The position numbers and the translations under genes were made by a program. Source: Eupeodes corollae (taxonomy: Eukaryota; Arthropoda; Insecta; Diptera; Syrphidae). Taken from it: a stretch of 64,000 nucleotides of DNA. Below are positions 48,639 to 62,600 of the stretch, piece after piece. Under the pieces are notes generated by a model. It ran no database searches. It worked only from the letters and a program-made list of their open reading frames with translations, and was not told where the DNA came from. Position 1 is the first letter of the stretch. Every line of letters starts with the position of its first letter. The stretch is taken from the NCBI RefSeq assembly GCF_945859685.1, contig NC_079149.1, forward strand, positions 132,148,065-132,212,064, given 5' to 3'.

Positions 48639-49151
48639 CTATGAAGGGCCGATACTTGCCTCGTCAGTCCGTTCATTTCCCACGATACCACTATGACCCG
48701 GAACACAGATCAGGGTGACACCGAGGATGATATTCAGGCTCGAAAGCTCATCGCGACATTGCTGGACCAATTTAGATGAGGATATGGCCGAGTTAATGGC
48801 TTTGACAGCTGCCTGACTGTCTGCAAAGATAGCCGTATTTCGGTTTTGGTTTTGGTTTTGTTTAAGTATCTTACATGCCTCCCTTATTTCCAGCAGTTCA
48901 ACCTGAAAAACGATAGCAAAGTCAGGAAGCGTAAAGGATTTGGCTACATTTAGGGACTTAGAAAAGATCCCAGAATCAACTCCGCAGTCCATCTTTGAGC
49001 CGTCAGTAAAGATGGTTGTGTCGAAACCTATCGACACGATGTCATCCTCCCAATCTTCTCTGGATGGGAAAGTAACCTTAAAATCCTTACTAAGGCTCAA
49101 AGTAGGAGTGCAGTAGTTAGTGTCTACCGAGATAATATCTGAGGGAATCAA
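48639..49151 (-). pseudogene. RNase H domain of LOA-like LINE
   Basis: This 170-codon frame degrades RNA in the RNA-DNA hybrid in an active element. Acidic residues are seen in FTDGSKM, in VELLEIREAC (the E helix), in ADSQAAVKAI and in NERTDEA, so the DEDD set is present. A CVPGHSGIVGNE block follows the fold's usual order. The frame is separated from the RT by frameshifts and stops. Confidence 0.85.
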
Positions 49152-49536
49152 TATCGTAGTGTTGCGTGACCATAAGGTTTTGACAACCAGCTGTTTGATT
49201 CCTTTAGCCTAATAGCGCTGCAGGAAACTATGTATTTGATAAAAATGTCGATTGGTAGAAAATCCAAAATAACGTTTAAGGCGTCCGTTGGGTAAGTACG
49301 CATGGCCTCTGTGGTGCACACGCAAGATGTTCTCTGAACTCACTTTAGCTTATCAATATTATAGGTTTTGCTAAGAGCAGGACACCACACAATCGAACCA
49401 TATGTTAAGATTGGGCGTACTACGGCTGTGTACGTCCTTAAAATCATCTTCGACTGAAGTCCCCACTTTTTGCCGAAAGTTTTGCTGCAAGGGGTGGAAG
49501 GCAACACAGGCCTTCAATATTTAGTTTCCAGTTAAG

Positions 49537-49839
49537 TTAAGGGTCGAGTATAACTCCCAAATATTTTGCACGGGAAGACAATGATAGGATTTGACCGTTG
49601 AGTCGAGGTAGCGTGAAGGGCGGTACTTTAGTTTTGGTGGTAAAGAGCAACAGTTCAGTTTTACTTTGGTTAACTCCTAGTCCACAACTCGTGGCCCAGT
49701 TGCTAACTTTTTTCAAAGCTGACTCCATGATTTCACTAATCACAGAGGTGTACTTTCCTGACACCAATAGCATCAAATCATCCGCGTAGGCTACCGCGTT
49801 CACTCCACATCTCTCTAATTTAACGAGAATTGCATCCAT
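49537..49839 (-). pseudogene. RT palm end (YADD) of LOA-like LINE
   Basis: The 100-codon frame carries the active site VAYADDLMLLVSGK, then GLGVNQSKTELLLFT and AKYLGVILDP. A TAA codon directly after ILDP (in place of an expected lysine-type codon) ends the frame, and the LNWKLNIEG-like sequence continues beyond it. The frame belongs with the RT frame on its right but is offset by one base. Confidence 0.85.
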
Positions 49840-49841
49840 GA

Positions 49842-50828
49842 CTAGAAGCCATAGAAGAGGCGAAAGGACACCACCCTGGGTGTTCCCCTACTCACGTGTT
49901 TTGTTGCGATTGTATTGCCTAGAGTGGCTCGAATCTTCCTTCCACTGAGCATGGAAATAATCCATTCTCGAATGAAGTCTTCTACACCGAACTTAACGAG
50001 CGATTCTTCTATGGATTCTGTAAAGACGCTGTTAAAAGCACCTTCTATGTCTAGGAAGGTGGCAAGAGTAAATTCTTTATAATGGATTGTTTGTTCTACA
50101 GTACGCACTACCTCATGGAGGGCAGTCTCCGTAGATTTGCCCTTAAGATAAGCCAGCTGGAATCTTTCGAGAGGTCGTCCAACTAGGATTTTTCTAATAT
50201 GGTAATCAAGAATGCGCTCCAAGGTTTTAAGCACAAAAGATATTAAGCTTATTGGTCTGAAATCCTTCGTGGATTCGTTACCTCGCCTACCCACTTTCGG
50301 GATAAAAACTACTTTGACCTGTCTCCAAAACATGGACACATGTTTGAGAAGGAGACATCCTTTGAAAATTTGTTCCAGCCATGGAGCTGCCACATCATGC
50401 AACTTTTGAAGCAGTATGCCATCCATGCCTGGGGATTTATATGGAGAAAAAGTATTGATGGCCCACAAAATATTTTCTCTGGTTATAACGGAATTGACTT
50501 GCTCCACATGAGCTACGTTTAGCTCTGTGGTTTCAAGCGATTCTGGGTTATCACTCTCGCAACCCGTCTTCATCAGTAGCTCAAGAGATTCGGCTGGAGA
50601 GGCTGTCCAGGTTCCATCAGGCTTTTTTAGAAATGAAGGATTACAATGTTCCTTCGATAAAACTTTGCTGAGCCTTGCGGAGTCCTTTATGTCTTCTATT
50701 GATTGACAGTATTCTCTCCAGCCTTGTCTTTTGGCTGATGACAGGGCTTGCTTGTAAATTTTAAGAGAGTCTTTATACGGTTGGTAAAACTTATGTTTGT
50801 GGCAGATATTGAAAATTGTCCTCGTCAT
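49842..50828 (-). pseudogene. RT N-terminal and fingers part of LOA-like LINE
   Basis: This 328-codon open frame is the longest in the window. It includes SPYKSPGMDGILLQKL, KVVFIPKVGRRGNESTKDFR, PISLISFVLKTLERILDYHI, QLAYLKGKSTETALHEVV and the catalytic FLDIEGAFNSV. It ends at RGTPRVVSF..., where the family expects RGTPQGGVLSPLLW. A single missing base near 49878-49884 explains the shift, because the next frame reads QGGVLSPLLWLLVM and joins the YADD fragment. Upstream of the first ATG the same frame remains open and LINE-like to about 50910. Confidence 0.88.
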
Positions 50829-50930
50829 TTTCCTAAGACTGGACAGTTTTCATTCCACCAAGAAAGAAGGGTTTTACGGCTATATTTAACTGGGCAAGAG
50901 ACTCTAAACTTCAAATTGAATTGTTAAATG

Positions 50931-53900
50931 TTGTCAATTGTTTTTCTTTAGTTCATTTGAATTTCATTTCGATGTAACGTCAATACTCTAATAAAATGTC
51001 AACGAAAACGTTTTGAATTGGTAACACCACTTAACAGTCATTTCAAAAAGTATTATTGTTAAACTCAACAATTATTCTCAGGATTTGGCCTGTGAATTTA
51101 AGCTGCAAATTCAAAAAGTACCTTCTTATTTACTTTACCTATAAAACAATATCAATATTGCTGAATACATATAAATAGATGATTTCGACAAATTTGTTGG
51201 AAATAATTTTGGAAGTTTCAAGGTGTGTCAATACGTAATTTAACCTTTTGGGCTTTTATTAATTCGTTTATATAAAAAAAGTTACATTTTTTAAAGATGT
51301 TTTTAGAAAAGGTGTGCTCAATGTAAAACAAAAATTTCTCAAAAAATTTGCCATTTTACTTATGTTTTATTCAAGAAATGTCTCTTAGTAACTTTATAAA
51401 TCCAAATAACTTCTGAGTTTCTGTCACTTTGAATTAAAAGGTTTGTTTGCTTTGTCTTTCTTTTTTCACGAACTGTCACTGTTAAGACTTGTTCAGATTA
51501 ACGTTTAGGAGTTTGACACCCAGTAACGTACCCTCAAAAATAGGTTTGACTTTAAATTGTGATTCGAAGACTACAATTTAAATCCATATGAATGATATAA
51601 ATAGAATAAACAAGATCAAAAAGCCTTACAAATTAAATTTTAAATACCAAACTCTGGATGTCTTTGACATTTATTTCTTCACTACGCTACTCCAGAATTG
51701 CTCTTATGATTTATCTAAAGCAGACAGTGTGTACTTATAAATTAATATATGAATCATTAAAACCAACAAAAACTGCTCAAGCTAAAATATATATAGACAC
51801 AAGTGTCTGAGTACTGAAATAATAATAAATAAATAAATTTAAAAGCCAATTTAAGCCCATAATTTTCATTTGAAATGTGTTTTTTCCATTATTCCTTTTT
51901 TTTCTTGACGCTGAGTTTAAACTGAAAAACAAAATCAATTGAATTCCCATAACAACTGACATACCATTAAAATTTATGGTTACTAAAATCGTTTTTAATT
52001 TTTTTTATTTTCTGTCACTTACCACTTTTCTGTATTTGTGTATCTGCATCTCGCTTCATTAAGTCTGTCAACAAAATCATTATTCAAATCAAACAGAACT
52101 AAATGAATATATTAAATGAGCACTAAAACAAATGTCAAATAATATCCCGCCGCCATTAAGCACTTGTCATTATGCAGTGCATTCATATGCATTCAATTTT
52201 ATTTTATTTTTACAACATGGAACATTACATTTTTATTATACGAGCATTCCAAATGAGGACATCAAAAAAATATAGTTCAAATTCTGTACGTCGTCATTGC
52301 CATATCGCCGCCGGCGGCGGCGTCATCGTCGGTATCGGTATAGTGCCGATGACAAACAAACAATATTTACCCAACATGACCCAAAATCAAATTCCAAATC
52401 AAACAGTTTTATCTCCCACACACATGAACAGAACATCAGACATCACCATCATTGTCGTCTAATGGCAATCTAATGTCAATAAAATTTCTGTGTTCAGTCA
52501 AAGTGACAGTCGCAGCAGATAGGAGCACAATTTTTTTGACAAAAGAACAAAGTTCCCACTCGCCTTCTTTTTTGGGTGTGTTTGGGAATTGACGACTTAG
52601 CTGCAAATCTCGTTAAATATTCTTTGACATGTATATAAAGAACTTTTCGCCATCTTTCTTTGGTAATCTTCTCAAAAGAATGGAATTCCATGTTAACGAC
52701 TGACATCATCAGGGAACTGAAATTCCTCCGAAACTCTCCCAAATCAAAAAGACAAAGCATTCCTGCTGATTTCAGCTTTTAGCTTTTAGCTTCTTTCAGT
52801 TTTTTTTTCGTTTTGTTTGATTTCGTATTTTTTTTCAGCTTACATTTATATGAAGCAAGTTCAAGGTCAGATTGACCGGCTTAAGTTTCGTTCGATTTCC
52901 AATAAGACGCAATCTGTAGACGCCATTAAATAAATGCGATGTGATTTATAGGCATTGAAGCGTTGTAAAGCTTGATTCTTTCATCGTAATTTGATCTTTT
53001 TTTCTTTTTGGAGTTTTATTTGAAAGAAACTTTTTTGTTTTTGGTATTTTCGAGTGATTTCCGAGGTCAACGTGTCTCGAAGGCGCACTTAAGTTCGAAA
53101 TTGATATTGCAAAAGGTTAGGTTTTTTGTTGTTTGTTTTTTTAAATTGTTGCATTTGAAAAATTATAAACTATCGTCAAACAATAAAAACCTCACTAAAA
53201 GAGAACCAGAAGTTGTTAATAGGGTGCGACTTGTGAGTGATAAGAAGCTTTGAAAAAAATAACGATTTTTACCAGGTAATGGAACGAATTAGACACACAA
53301 TAACCATGCCATTTTTGAAAATCTAAACTGAGGAACTAGGGCGCAAGTACTTGCTTTCAAAATTCGTTTGAATATTTTTCAACAATTTGATTAAAATATG
53401 AAACTAAATTTGCAAGATAAAATATTTGAGAAAATTAAGTCTGATGTCATTTTTTGACATCTATAACCATAATTTTTGACATTTGTTGTTAATTTTTAAT
53501 ATTTTAAACCATAATTTCAATTTTGGCATTTGTAACTATAATTTTGTTTATTTGAATTTATATTGGGATCCATAAGTTGACTTTAGGAATTTTTGTATAA
53601 TTGTGATTATTAAAAATGTAGAATGACGGTTTAAAGGTTGGGTTTTGTAAGAAATCATAAGTGTTGTTTATTTTTGTTGTGTCTGTTTACACGTTAAATG
53701 TTTATAATTTCTCAAGGTCGACATTTAGATAAATTGTTGAAAGAATTATGTGTGGTTATGTTAATGTTCCTATGTCGTAGTTGAATAAATGTTATTTAAT
53801 GTTGAATTACGAAATACTCATCTTTTTTTTGGAAGATTATGGAAAACTATTTATTGGTTATCAAATTTCGAATAAATTTATAAATCGTGTTTGAGTAGAG

Positions 53901-55484
53901 AATTTGTTGGTTCTTATGAATTTGTCTCTAAAAAGAGATTCATTGTTCGATGGAAACATATTCAGATGTTAATTTTGTTATAATTTATCATAATAAATAA
54001 AGATTTTGAAAGAAATAATAAAACAATTAAGTTTTTAGATCGAACTGGTATTTTTCTATATTTTTAATATTTATAGAGGAAACACGTTAATCAACTAATT
54101 GATGTCTTTTTGTATTTATTTATTTGCTAATCAAACTCTTCAGAATAGAATTGATTAAGGTTAAATTAACTTAAATTTGTATAGATTTGCTATATAAGGA
54201 GTGAATAATATAATTTTTGTATGTTTATTTCGGCTCCATGTCAAATCACATGAAAGTCAAAAGAATTATGAGTTTGTTAATTATTAAAGACATTAAAAAT
54301 ATATAATTCTTTTTTTTTTAAATTTTGTATGCGACCTTATCTACAAATATGTTAATTTTTGAATACTAAAATAAGTTGTATTTATATTGTTTGTCTATTT
54401 GTTTTTTTTTTTTTTTTTATTTTGACTTGTAAATCAAAATTTTTCAATACTTAAATCAATAATAGTACACAAAAAAATAGTTACAATACGAGAATATGTA
54501 TCGAATTAAAAAGATGTCTTTTATTATACTTTGTCGATTAAAAACTCTTAAAGAAGTTAAAAATTCGAGATTGAATATTAAAATTCTACTTAAAAAAATA
54601 CAAGTTTAAGATATTAGAATTGATCTTAAAACATATACAGAAATAATAAAAGCTTAACACACTTTTTTCCGAAAAGAACATAAAAACCCTGTTTTAACGA
54701 CCTGACTTTTTTCAAAAAGTAGAGTAATTTATACTTAACTGTGGCCCTAAAGTAAAGCATAAAGTTAATTAGATTTCTTGTTGAAAGTTTTCTTAAAATG
54801 AAGTCACTCAATAATTTCAAAAAAAATAAATTTTAATTTCATTTTAAAAAATCATAAATATATAAATCCTTTTAACGCCATTTTAGAAGGTGCGTGAAGC
54901 TCGCCTAGAATTTCTATCATTTACTACTTTCACAAATACTGCGACGTGCGTAAGTGGTTTGCACTTATTTTCTTTATTTCTCTTATCTGCAAAAATTTCA
55001 TCTCTAAAATGTGAATTCCAATAATCTGGACGCATTATTTTCCAAACTCGCTCTCAATCATAAAAAAGTGTTTGAATCTCACTATTTTTACACGTTTCCA
55101 AATCCGTCAAAGCCGCCATTCGATAAGCATTTGGAAAAACTTACACCTGATGCCACACCATCAGTATCAAACCATATATGCGATGGAATTCAGTCATTGT
55201 GCGCAAAAACAAAAAGAAAGCAAAAGAAATATGCCATTTGAAGCACAGGTGTTGATAAAATGAAACTATTAGCCTTAGCAATTACGTTGTCGATTAACAA
55301 CAGTCCAGCTACCGCTTGCGCTTGCCGCCATCAATGCCGCATAACAAGCCTCAAAAGTACAACTTACAACAGTAAATACACACCTCCAAACATATCAGCC
55401 AGCACATCAGAGCCATTATATCCTATGTGTACATATTCCACAGTTATCGACGCGCAATATCGTTACACATATTCACTAGGATTG
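50931..55484. other. no supportable gene
   Basis: Mostly AT-rich. It contains the dispersed repeat near 51424-51500, a CG palindrome at 52306-52319 (CGCCGCCGGCGGCG), short repeats around ACCATAATTTTTGACAT (53467-53540) and a T run near 54400-54420. Frames at 55011-55241 and 55260-55601 were considered and are not convincing. Confidence 0.35.
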
Positions 55485-56605
55485 CCAGATTGGGCTATTT
55501 ATTGGAAATTGAGCTATTTTTCTTCCAAAATTGCTCAATCATGCTTGGAGTTCAAAAAGCCCAAAATGATGACTATTTTAACATCTCATATATTTTTGTG
55601 AGAAACCAATTTTTATATCATTTTCCAAATTTTTGTTTAACTACAAATAAGTTCTAACTTAAGCAACAATACATTTAATTGAAATTGGGCTATTATTTGG
55701 GCTACTTTTTCAACACTGAATTTGTACTACAAATATTATGAAATTGGGCTTTCGCAACTGTTCAGGAAATGAGAACCCTGATATTTACTCGTTTTAGCTC
55801 CTTTTTTGCCTATGATTTTGGGCTACAAATATTTTTAAATTGGGCTATTCAGATAGTTCAGAAAATTGGGCTATTATTTAGGCTACTTTTTCAACAATGA
55901 GTTTAGGCTATAAGTATTATAAAACTGGGCTTTCGTAGCAGTTCAGCAAATGAGAACCCTGATATTTACTCGTTTTAGCTCCTTTTTTGCCTATGTTTTT
56001 GAGCTACAAATATTTTCAAATAAGGCTATTCAGATAATTCAGAGAATTGGGCTACTTCTTCTACATTGAATTTTTGCAACAATTATTATAAAATTGGGCT
56101 TTCACAACAGTTCAGGAAATGAGAAACCTGATATTTACTCGTTTTAGTTTCTTTTTTGGGCTACAAATACTTTCAAATTGAGCTATTCAGATAGTTAAGG
56201 ACATGATTATTGAACAAAGCTAACTAACTGAGCTAATTTTTCCATTTTAAGGCTATAAATATATTTAAATTGGGTTAAGAAGCTAGTAGCTAGACATACC
56301 AAACCTGATATTAGCTTTTTTCCGGTAAAAAAGATAACATATCTATTGGGCTATTATTTGGGCTACTTTTCCAGGCCTTATTTCGGTCTAGAAATATTTT
56401 AGATTGAAACTATATCACTAGTTCAGGACATGGAACCGTGATATTTTCTTGTTGTCAGTCCAAAGCAACATGAATATTGGGCTACTTTTCTGGCTCTGAA
56501 TTTGAGCTACACATAGTTTGAAATTGAGCTAACACGCTAATTCATGATATGGCAACCCTGCATTTCACTTGTTTGCGGTACAAAGCTAACATGGCTACCA
56601 ACTTC
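55485..56605. repeat. ~180-bp tandem array with internal TTGGGCTA motifs
   Basis: The word ATTGGGCTA and variants recur throughout. Homologous points at 55684, 55864 and 56045 give periods of 180 and 181 bases, with weaker units near 56225 and beyond. Each unit holds several TTGGGCTA-type words and a stretch like GAGAACCCTGATATTTACTC. The middle three units are well preserved while the outer ones are diverged. No coding capacity. Confidence 0.8.
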
Positions 56606-59600
56606 ATATAGTATACGTATATACCACACAGGAAATGGAGAATGTTCACCTAATTTATATCAAGCCCTGATGTTATACTCAGTTGCCCTGAAAACTGATT
56701 CAGACTTCTGATACTGATAACATACCTATGTACAAGCCAGCAGACGCAGAGTGCACTTTGAACACATCACTCGCAATGGAAACAATGTTGTGTGTTGATA
56801 TTATCGATTGTTGGCGATGCGGGTGTTGCAAAGATCCACGTTATGGGTGGAGGTCGTTTTGCAACACCACCTTTGGGATCTGGCTTTGCAGCTGGTGCTG
56901 ATGGGAAACAAATTTAAACCCACTAACTGTGCTTATCTAATCCACACAGGACGAGAATAAGTTAAAGCAGCCTTAGCCGTACTTCACATGCGGATAATAG
57001 TGTACGTGGTACGAGATATGTGCATAGAAGCATGCCATAAACCAACAAGTTGCACAAAAGAGCTCCAGATATAGATACGGCGAGTATCTATGTGAAGATA
57101 CGAAGAACTACACCAGATTGACGGTTCAACGGTTCAGAAGAATTGATCCGGAGATAAAAAATAGTTTTCCGGGAAGAACATGGAATTAAATTGCATATAA
57201 AATACTCGACTTGTCCGTTCGTATCGTGTATAAGGCCACACTCGAATGGACTTGGACAACTGAGGTGTAAACAAAAGAAGACAGACTGAGTGCAAAGTGA
57301 GTGGTGTATTTATTTTTATTATGGACTTGGACATTGATGTTGTGATAATACAAAATAGAGTCTTTGGAAATGTCGGGACTTGGCAAGTCTAAAGCTGGAG
57401 CTTGAGCTGGACGTGGGACAAAGACATGGTCATTGGAGAAGACAAGAAGCGTGTGATAATGGTAGAGAAACTATTGTGCTTTTGTTATGCCAAATTGCTG
57501 ATATAAGTGCACTTTTCAAAAGATGGGGTTTTTTTCTTTAAAATAATAAAACCAAGAGGTCAACTTTCAGGAATTATTATTTGTGTGCATATCGCAGACA
57601 TCAGACATGAGGCAAGATCAAGAAAGTTGTTTTGATGCATCAATTAGAGTACAAGAGCACAATGAATAGACTAATTCGGACAAAAGTTTCCGATTATGGA
57701 ATCAAAACGTGGGTTTTTATTATTTAAAGCTTTTGTAGAAAATGAAATAAAAGAGAGGATTAGAATTACAATGGATGTTGATTTCTTGACTTGGCTCGCA
57801 GTCAATCATACTTAGAGTTAAGGTAAATATGGAAAACTATTTTTGCTAACTAAAAGTAACAATAAGATTCAAAGTACAGTGTTTGAGTATTTTTTAAATT
57901 CCTATTAGAAAACGGTCTGATTTATTAAATTGTTTTTTTTTTTGGATTTCAGGGTTGCAAAATTTTAATTCATATCTTTGTGTTTGTGTTCAAAACATAA
58001 TTTTACCGTCCTCCATGTCTCAAAAATTCGAGATGTCGACTTTTGTATTATAGATGTCAGCACCGAAATATGCAGAAAGGACTTGAATATATTAAATATT
58101 TACTTTTGAATACCATCAAAAGGGGTTTAAGCCACCTTAAGCCGAAAAATCTAGACTTCTTGGGGATCTTTCAGGAATACTACACAATAAATCCAGATTT
58201 ATGAAATGGAAATTTATCAAATTAACAGCGTACAGTATATTTAAGTGATTAATAACGAAACTGCAAATGTTCAGCGTTTTTTGCGATAACGTCTTCTTTA
58301 TGAACTATTTAGTTCACGGCCCGACTGACAATTTTACTATTTTACTGCTATAGTAAGATGGAATGTGAAAAACTGCGTTTTATGAAAATTAATTTTCGAA
58401 AATATATTTAAAATATCAAGTCGGTTCAAAATTGTCAGAGTTATAAATCCGGGAAACTGTGAAAATGCAGTATTGAGATAAACGCATGTTAAGTTTGGAG
58501 AAGCAGATAAACATGAGTACTTTTGGCATACATTTTATATTAGAATTTGAAAACCGGCTTCTTTTCCGACATCATTTTTGAGGTTTAACATTTTTTTTAA
58601 ATATTGAAATAAAAAAATAGATTTCTTCTTAAAAATCCAACAAACAGATCTATTGTCATTGAGCTAGAGCTGACGATACTTACTATTTAAAGCATCATAC
58701 ACAAAACTCTTAGATTGCCCCATAAAAGTCAGTGATTTCTATTTAATATGTCCAAGTCCGGACGACCGAACCCGTGATTGTGGTCACCTAATATTGTGCC
58801 ACGTAAAATGGCAGCTGAGTTTGACAGGAGCCAAATGCCACAAAAAATGCCAAGGTAAAACATATTTCTAGTTTATACCTTCATATGTTTGAAACGTTTT
58901 AACAGGTTTGTAAAAGAATGCAATCTTTTGAGAACGCAATCTTTCAGGAATGCAATAATTTTATGACTTCAGAATAAAGATTGTATTCATTAAATTTTCC
59001 TAAAGATTGGGACTTATTATTAAGCAATCTCCAATCATTGATCTTTAAAAGACTTTAATTATTTTTTCTGCAATCATTTGAATGAAATCAATTGATTGGA
59101 ATAATTTTTTGACTGTGAATTTTTCCCATGCAATTTGTCATTGCATTTTATAATTGACATTTTGAATTTAATCTTTTGGTGCCTGACATCGAAAATTGGT
59201 GTCTGGAACCGAAAATGTATTGTGTAGTGAAATTTTACTTAAGAACACAAAGTCTTCTTAAATGATCGTCAGGAAATACCAAAGTTTTAAATTTTAAAAA
59301 TCCAACGATTAAAATAACTTCTAAAAAGTAAAAAATGAATGCTAATAATTGGAAAAAATATTAATCTTCAACTTAAATGTCTTCGAATAAATAAATATAC
59401 GGACATTATATATATTCCATTTTTTTTTGAAACATTGTTGTAAATTTTGTTTTACAAAAAATTAAAAATTACAGAAATACCATTTCGCTTATCGAATATT
59501 CCAACTGAAAACTTCTAAATCTTCAATTTATTAATGGCATAGTTTGTTAAATTTGTAATGTTTCTAAGTTTTTTCGATAACTTCAAAGCAAATACCGCTT

Positions 59601-62600
59601 TAAAATTTTGAAAGGTTTTTAAAGAGAACTCAGTGCGAGTCGTATCCTAGCGTCTTTTTTATATAATAAAGTGATCTACAGAACACCCTGTGAAAATAAT
59701 TCCAATCCAAATTTACATAATCCAAGCTTTTGAACTCCTAAGTTGAAGTTGACAGATATAACATTTTATAAACAACACGTATAAATTCTTACAGAATGTA
59801 ACTGACACTCATTCAAAGATAATTCGAATTTATTCTGATGATGAATATCCAAACAAAAATGTATTTTTTCACATCAACTTGTCAGTTAAGTCAATTAATG
59901 GTGATGTGTTACAACTCGTGCATATTTAAGCTTTTTCTATCTAAAAAGGTCAAGTTAAATAGCTCCAGCCTTTAAAAGACTCAGAACACATCTGATAAAA
60001 GTGGAATTTCTTACAGTTTTCCATGCATGTAAAATATATGAACATTTGCTATTAATTCCACCCTCCTCCCCTACCCCCGCAATGTAATAATTTTTAATTA
60101 AAAACTTCATTAAAAATCACTCGCTGATGTAATCTTTTTATAGAGCAATGCTACTCTCATCTCATAAACGCATATCGTCATTCTTTTGATTTTCATGCAG
60201 ATTTCTATCTAAGGTCATGCAAAATTCTCACCAAGCTCAAAGGTCACGTACAAGCAATTCATATCGTCTTTCATTTTAGATTTTCTAGGACTTGAACAAA
60301 ATTATTTTATATTTGACCCATAAATGTATAGAAATAAAACATGGAAATTTAACTAGGACATTTTTGTAGACGACGACGCTTTCGCCAAACCACACCACTT
60401 CTTCATGTCACCAACGACGACAACGAACGGTGTTGTTTTGTGAACAAGAAAAACACAAATAAGTTGAACACAAAACTTTCTGAAACTTAAAAAATTGGAA
60501 CTGTGCCATTCGGTGCTAATGCCCAATGTCATCAGGACGAGCGACGACGACGTAGAAAGGATATTGTTTCAATTTCAACCTGCATTGACATTGACATCAT
60601 AATCATCATCATCATCACATCGTTCCTTAATCGAAATTCGCATTCTATAAAAATGAACATTTTCACGTACGTATCTACGTAGTTTTTTAAGGATTTTTGA
60701 ATATAAAATGCAATTTTTATATGAGATTAGCTTGAAGGGTTTTCTCGAGTTGTTATCGTGACCCAATTTTCAAAAAGAAAGAGAATATAATTTTATGTCG
60801 TATCGTTCAAAAATGCACAACATCCTTAGTGTGTTCTTGACAAAATGTTCATGTATTTAGGTGCGTTTGTCATGTGAATAGGTAATCGTATATTTATGTT
60901 CTCTTAACCCACTTAACGGTTTTATACCAACCTACCTATAAGTATCATCCTTTATACTCGTGTGGATACGAAGAAAGTTACACATGTATCCTTTTCACAA
61001 TGCAATGGTTAAAATGGGGGATGCATTCATCCATCCATCCTGTCCTGTAACCGCTGGCTCTGGCGCTGGCGCTGGCACTGATGGTTGGTTGTATTCTTTA
61101 TGCATCTTGAACAAGCACAATGAGTAGAGAAATGAAGAAATCCATTTGAATCCCCTCCCTATTTGAGCTTGGAAAGGACGAACATTCATATCAACTTTCC
61201 TGATGGCGGCATCGTATAAGATTATATATTTGTAGAACGGTAGAACGTTCTCAGTCTATAAAGGATAATAATTTGCAAGGAAAAATAAGTCTAGAAGAAG
61301 AATAAAAACCGAGAGACACACAGTGACGTTGATGGTGATGGTGATTGTGATGTTGATGCTTATGGCTGGGGACTAATTCAAGGAGGATCCTTGTGGAATT
61401 CTTAAACACACTGCTAATATGTGTACACCATCTTGTGGAATGGCTGAATAGATGCGACTTAATTGAATGATTCTATATCCATTTATATATATACAAAGGA
61501 CATATAAATGGGGATTGAGAAGGATATTATACGACCTAACCTATCTAATATTTGCTTGAGGGTGTTAATTAAAAATGAATGAAAAGATGTAATGAATTGT
61601 TGGTACATGTGATGGTGATATGAGGTTTTGTTTTTATTATGCACACAATGTACATATAATTTTAGAAAGCTGCTCTGGATAATATTAAATACAAATATAA
61701 AGGAACATAACTAATCCCTTTTATGAAAAGGAAAGGATTGCTGTTTGAATTTCTATGTTTAAGCCGTCGCCGCCTTAAGCATGATTGATTCCTTTCAAAT
61801 TCAATTTTGAATTGAATTTTGAAATTTTAGGTTTTCTATAAAAATACCTCGAAGAATCCTTTTGAAATAAATTATTAAGTAGAAATGTGTTTATTTATTT
61901 ATAATACAGTAAAGAATAATTCATGGGATTAAGAGACCTTTTCTAAAAAAAAACGTAAACATTTTAGAACTCTTATTATAGTTGTTCCTTGTAAAAGGAA
62001 TAGCATTACACAGTAAGATACAATATCTTTTTTATAGCGCAAGCTTTTTATACAAATTCAAATTCGCGTGCTACTTTAGGAGTGATTTAACAAAGCAAAA
62101 TTGAAGAAATGTTAATTAATTAATGATATACATATGCAATTCAAAACTATACTCAAAAATTAACTAAAATGTTATAAAAAAACAATTATTTAAAATTAAT
62201 AGTATTTGGAAAATTAACAAAAGATTATTTAATTTAATTTAATAGGTACTAATTAAAATATATAATATCCATCTTAATTAAGTGTCCCTAGGTATTCTTT
62301 AAGCCTTAGGTATTCTTTAAGCCATGGCTGAGCAGCTTATTAATCTAACAAAACGGGATAAGGAATTTCATTGACGGATGGCATTTATGAAAAATGACGC
62401 TCCGATATTAAGAAAGTATATCGTTTGGGTATGAGAAAACGAATTCTATTGTAAAGGTAGGACGGTTGATGTGTTTGCATGATATTATGAAGCAAAATTA
62501 AAGTCTTAAACTTAGAAAGATTTTCTAAATTGAGGCCAAATATTAATTTAGCGAAAGATGAAACATGTTCTCTTCTTTTCAGTCCGTAGATCTATCGAGC

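Larger units (their letters stand above)
48070..50930 (-). mobile_element. LOA/R1-like LINE with RNase H domain, 5'-truncated
   Basis: Minus-strand coding runs from about 50910 to 48200. In order: the end of the linker before the RT (VSCPVKYSRKTLLSWWNENC), RT (PYKSPGMDGI, KVVFIPKVGRRG, DFRPISLISFVLKTLERI, FLDIEGAFNSV, then YADDLMLLV), a post-RT region (PILTYGSIVWCPALS), RNase H (FTDGSKM, ADSQAAVKAI, VPGHSGIVGNERTDEA) and a C-terminal tail. The RNase H and motif style point to the LOA clade rather than RTE or CR1. The endonuclease half is absent. The left end near 48070 is estimated from loss of LINE-like sequence; no target duplication was found. Confidence 0.85.

Noticed and set aside
55260..55601. 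ORF starting MKLLALAITLSINNSPATACACRHQC, signal-peptide-like
   Set aside because: The start looks secretory, but the second half is read out of the ~180-bp tandem array and no promoter or splice signal was found. Kept only as a weak possibility.
56762..56908. Open run ending MGGGRFATPPLGSGFAAGAD
   Set aside because: It looks protein-like but is short, has no upstream start or splice acceptor and matches nothing I know.
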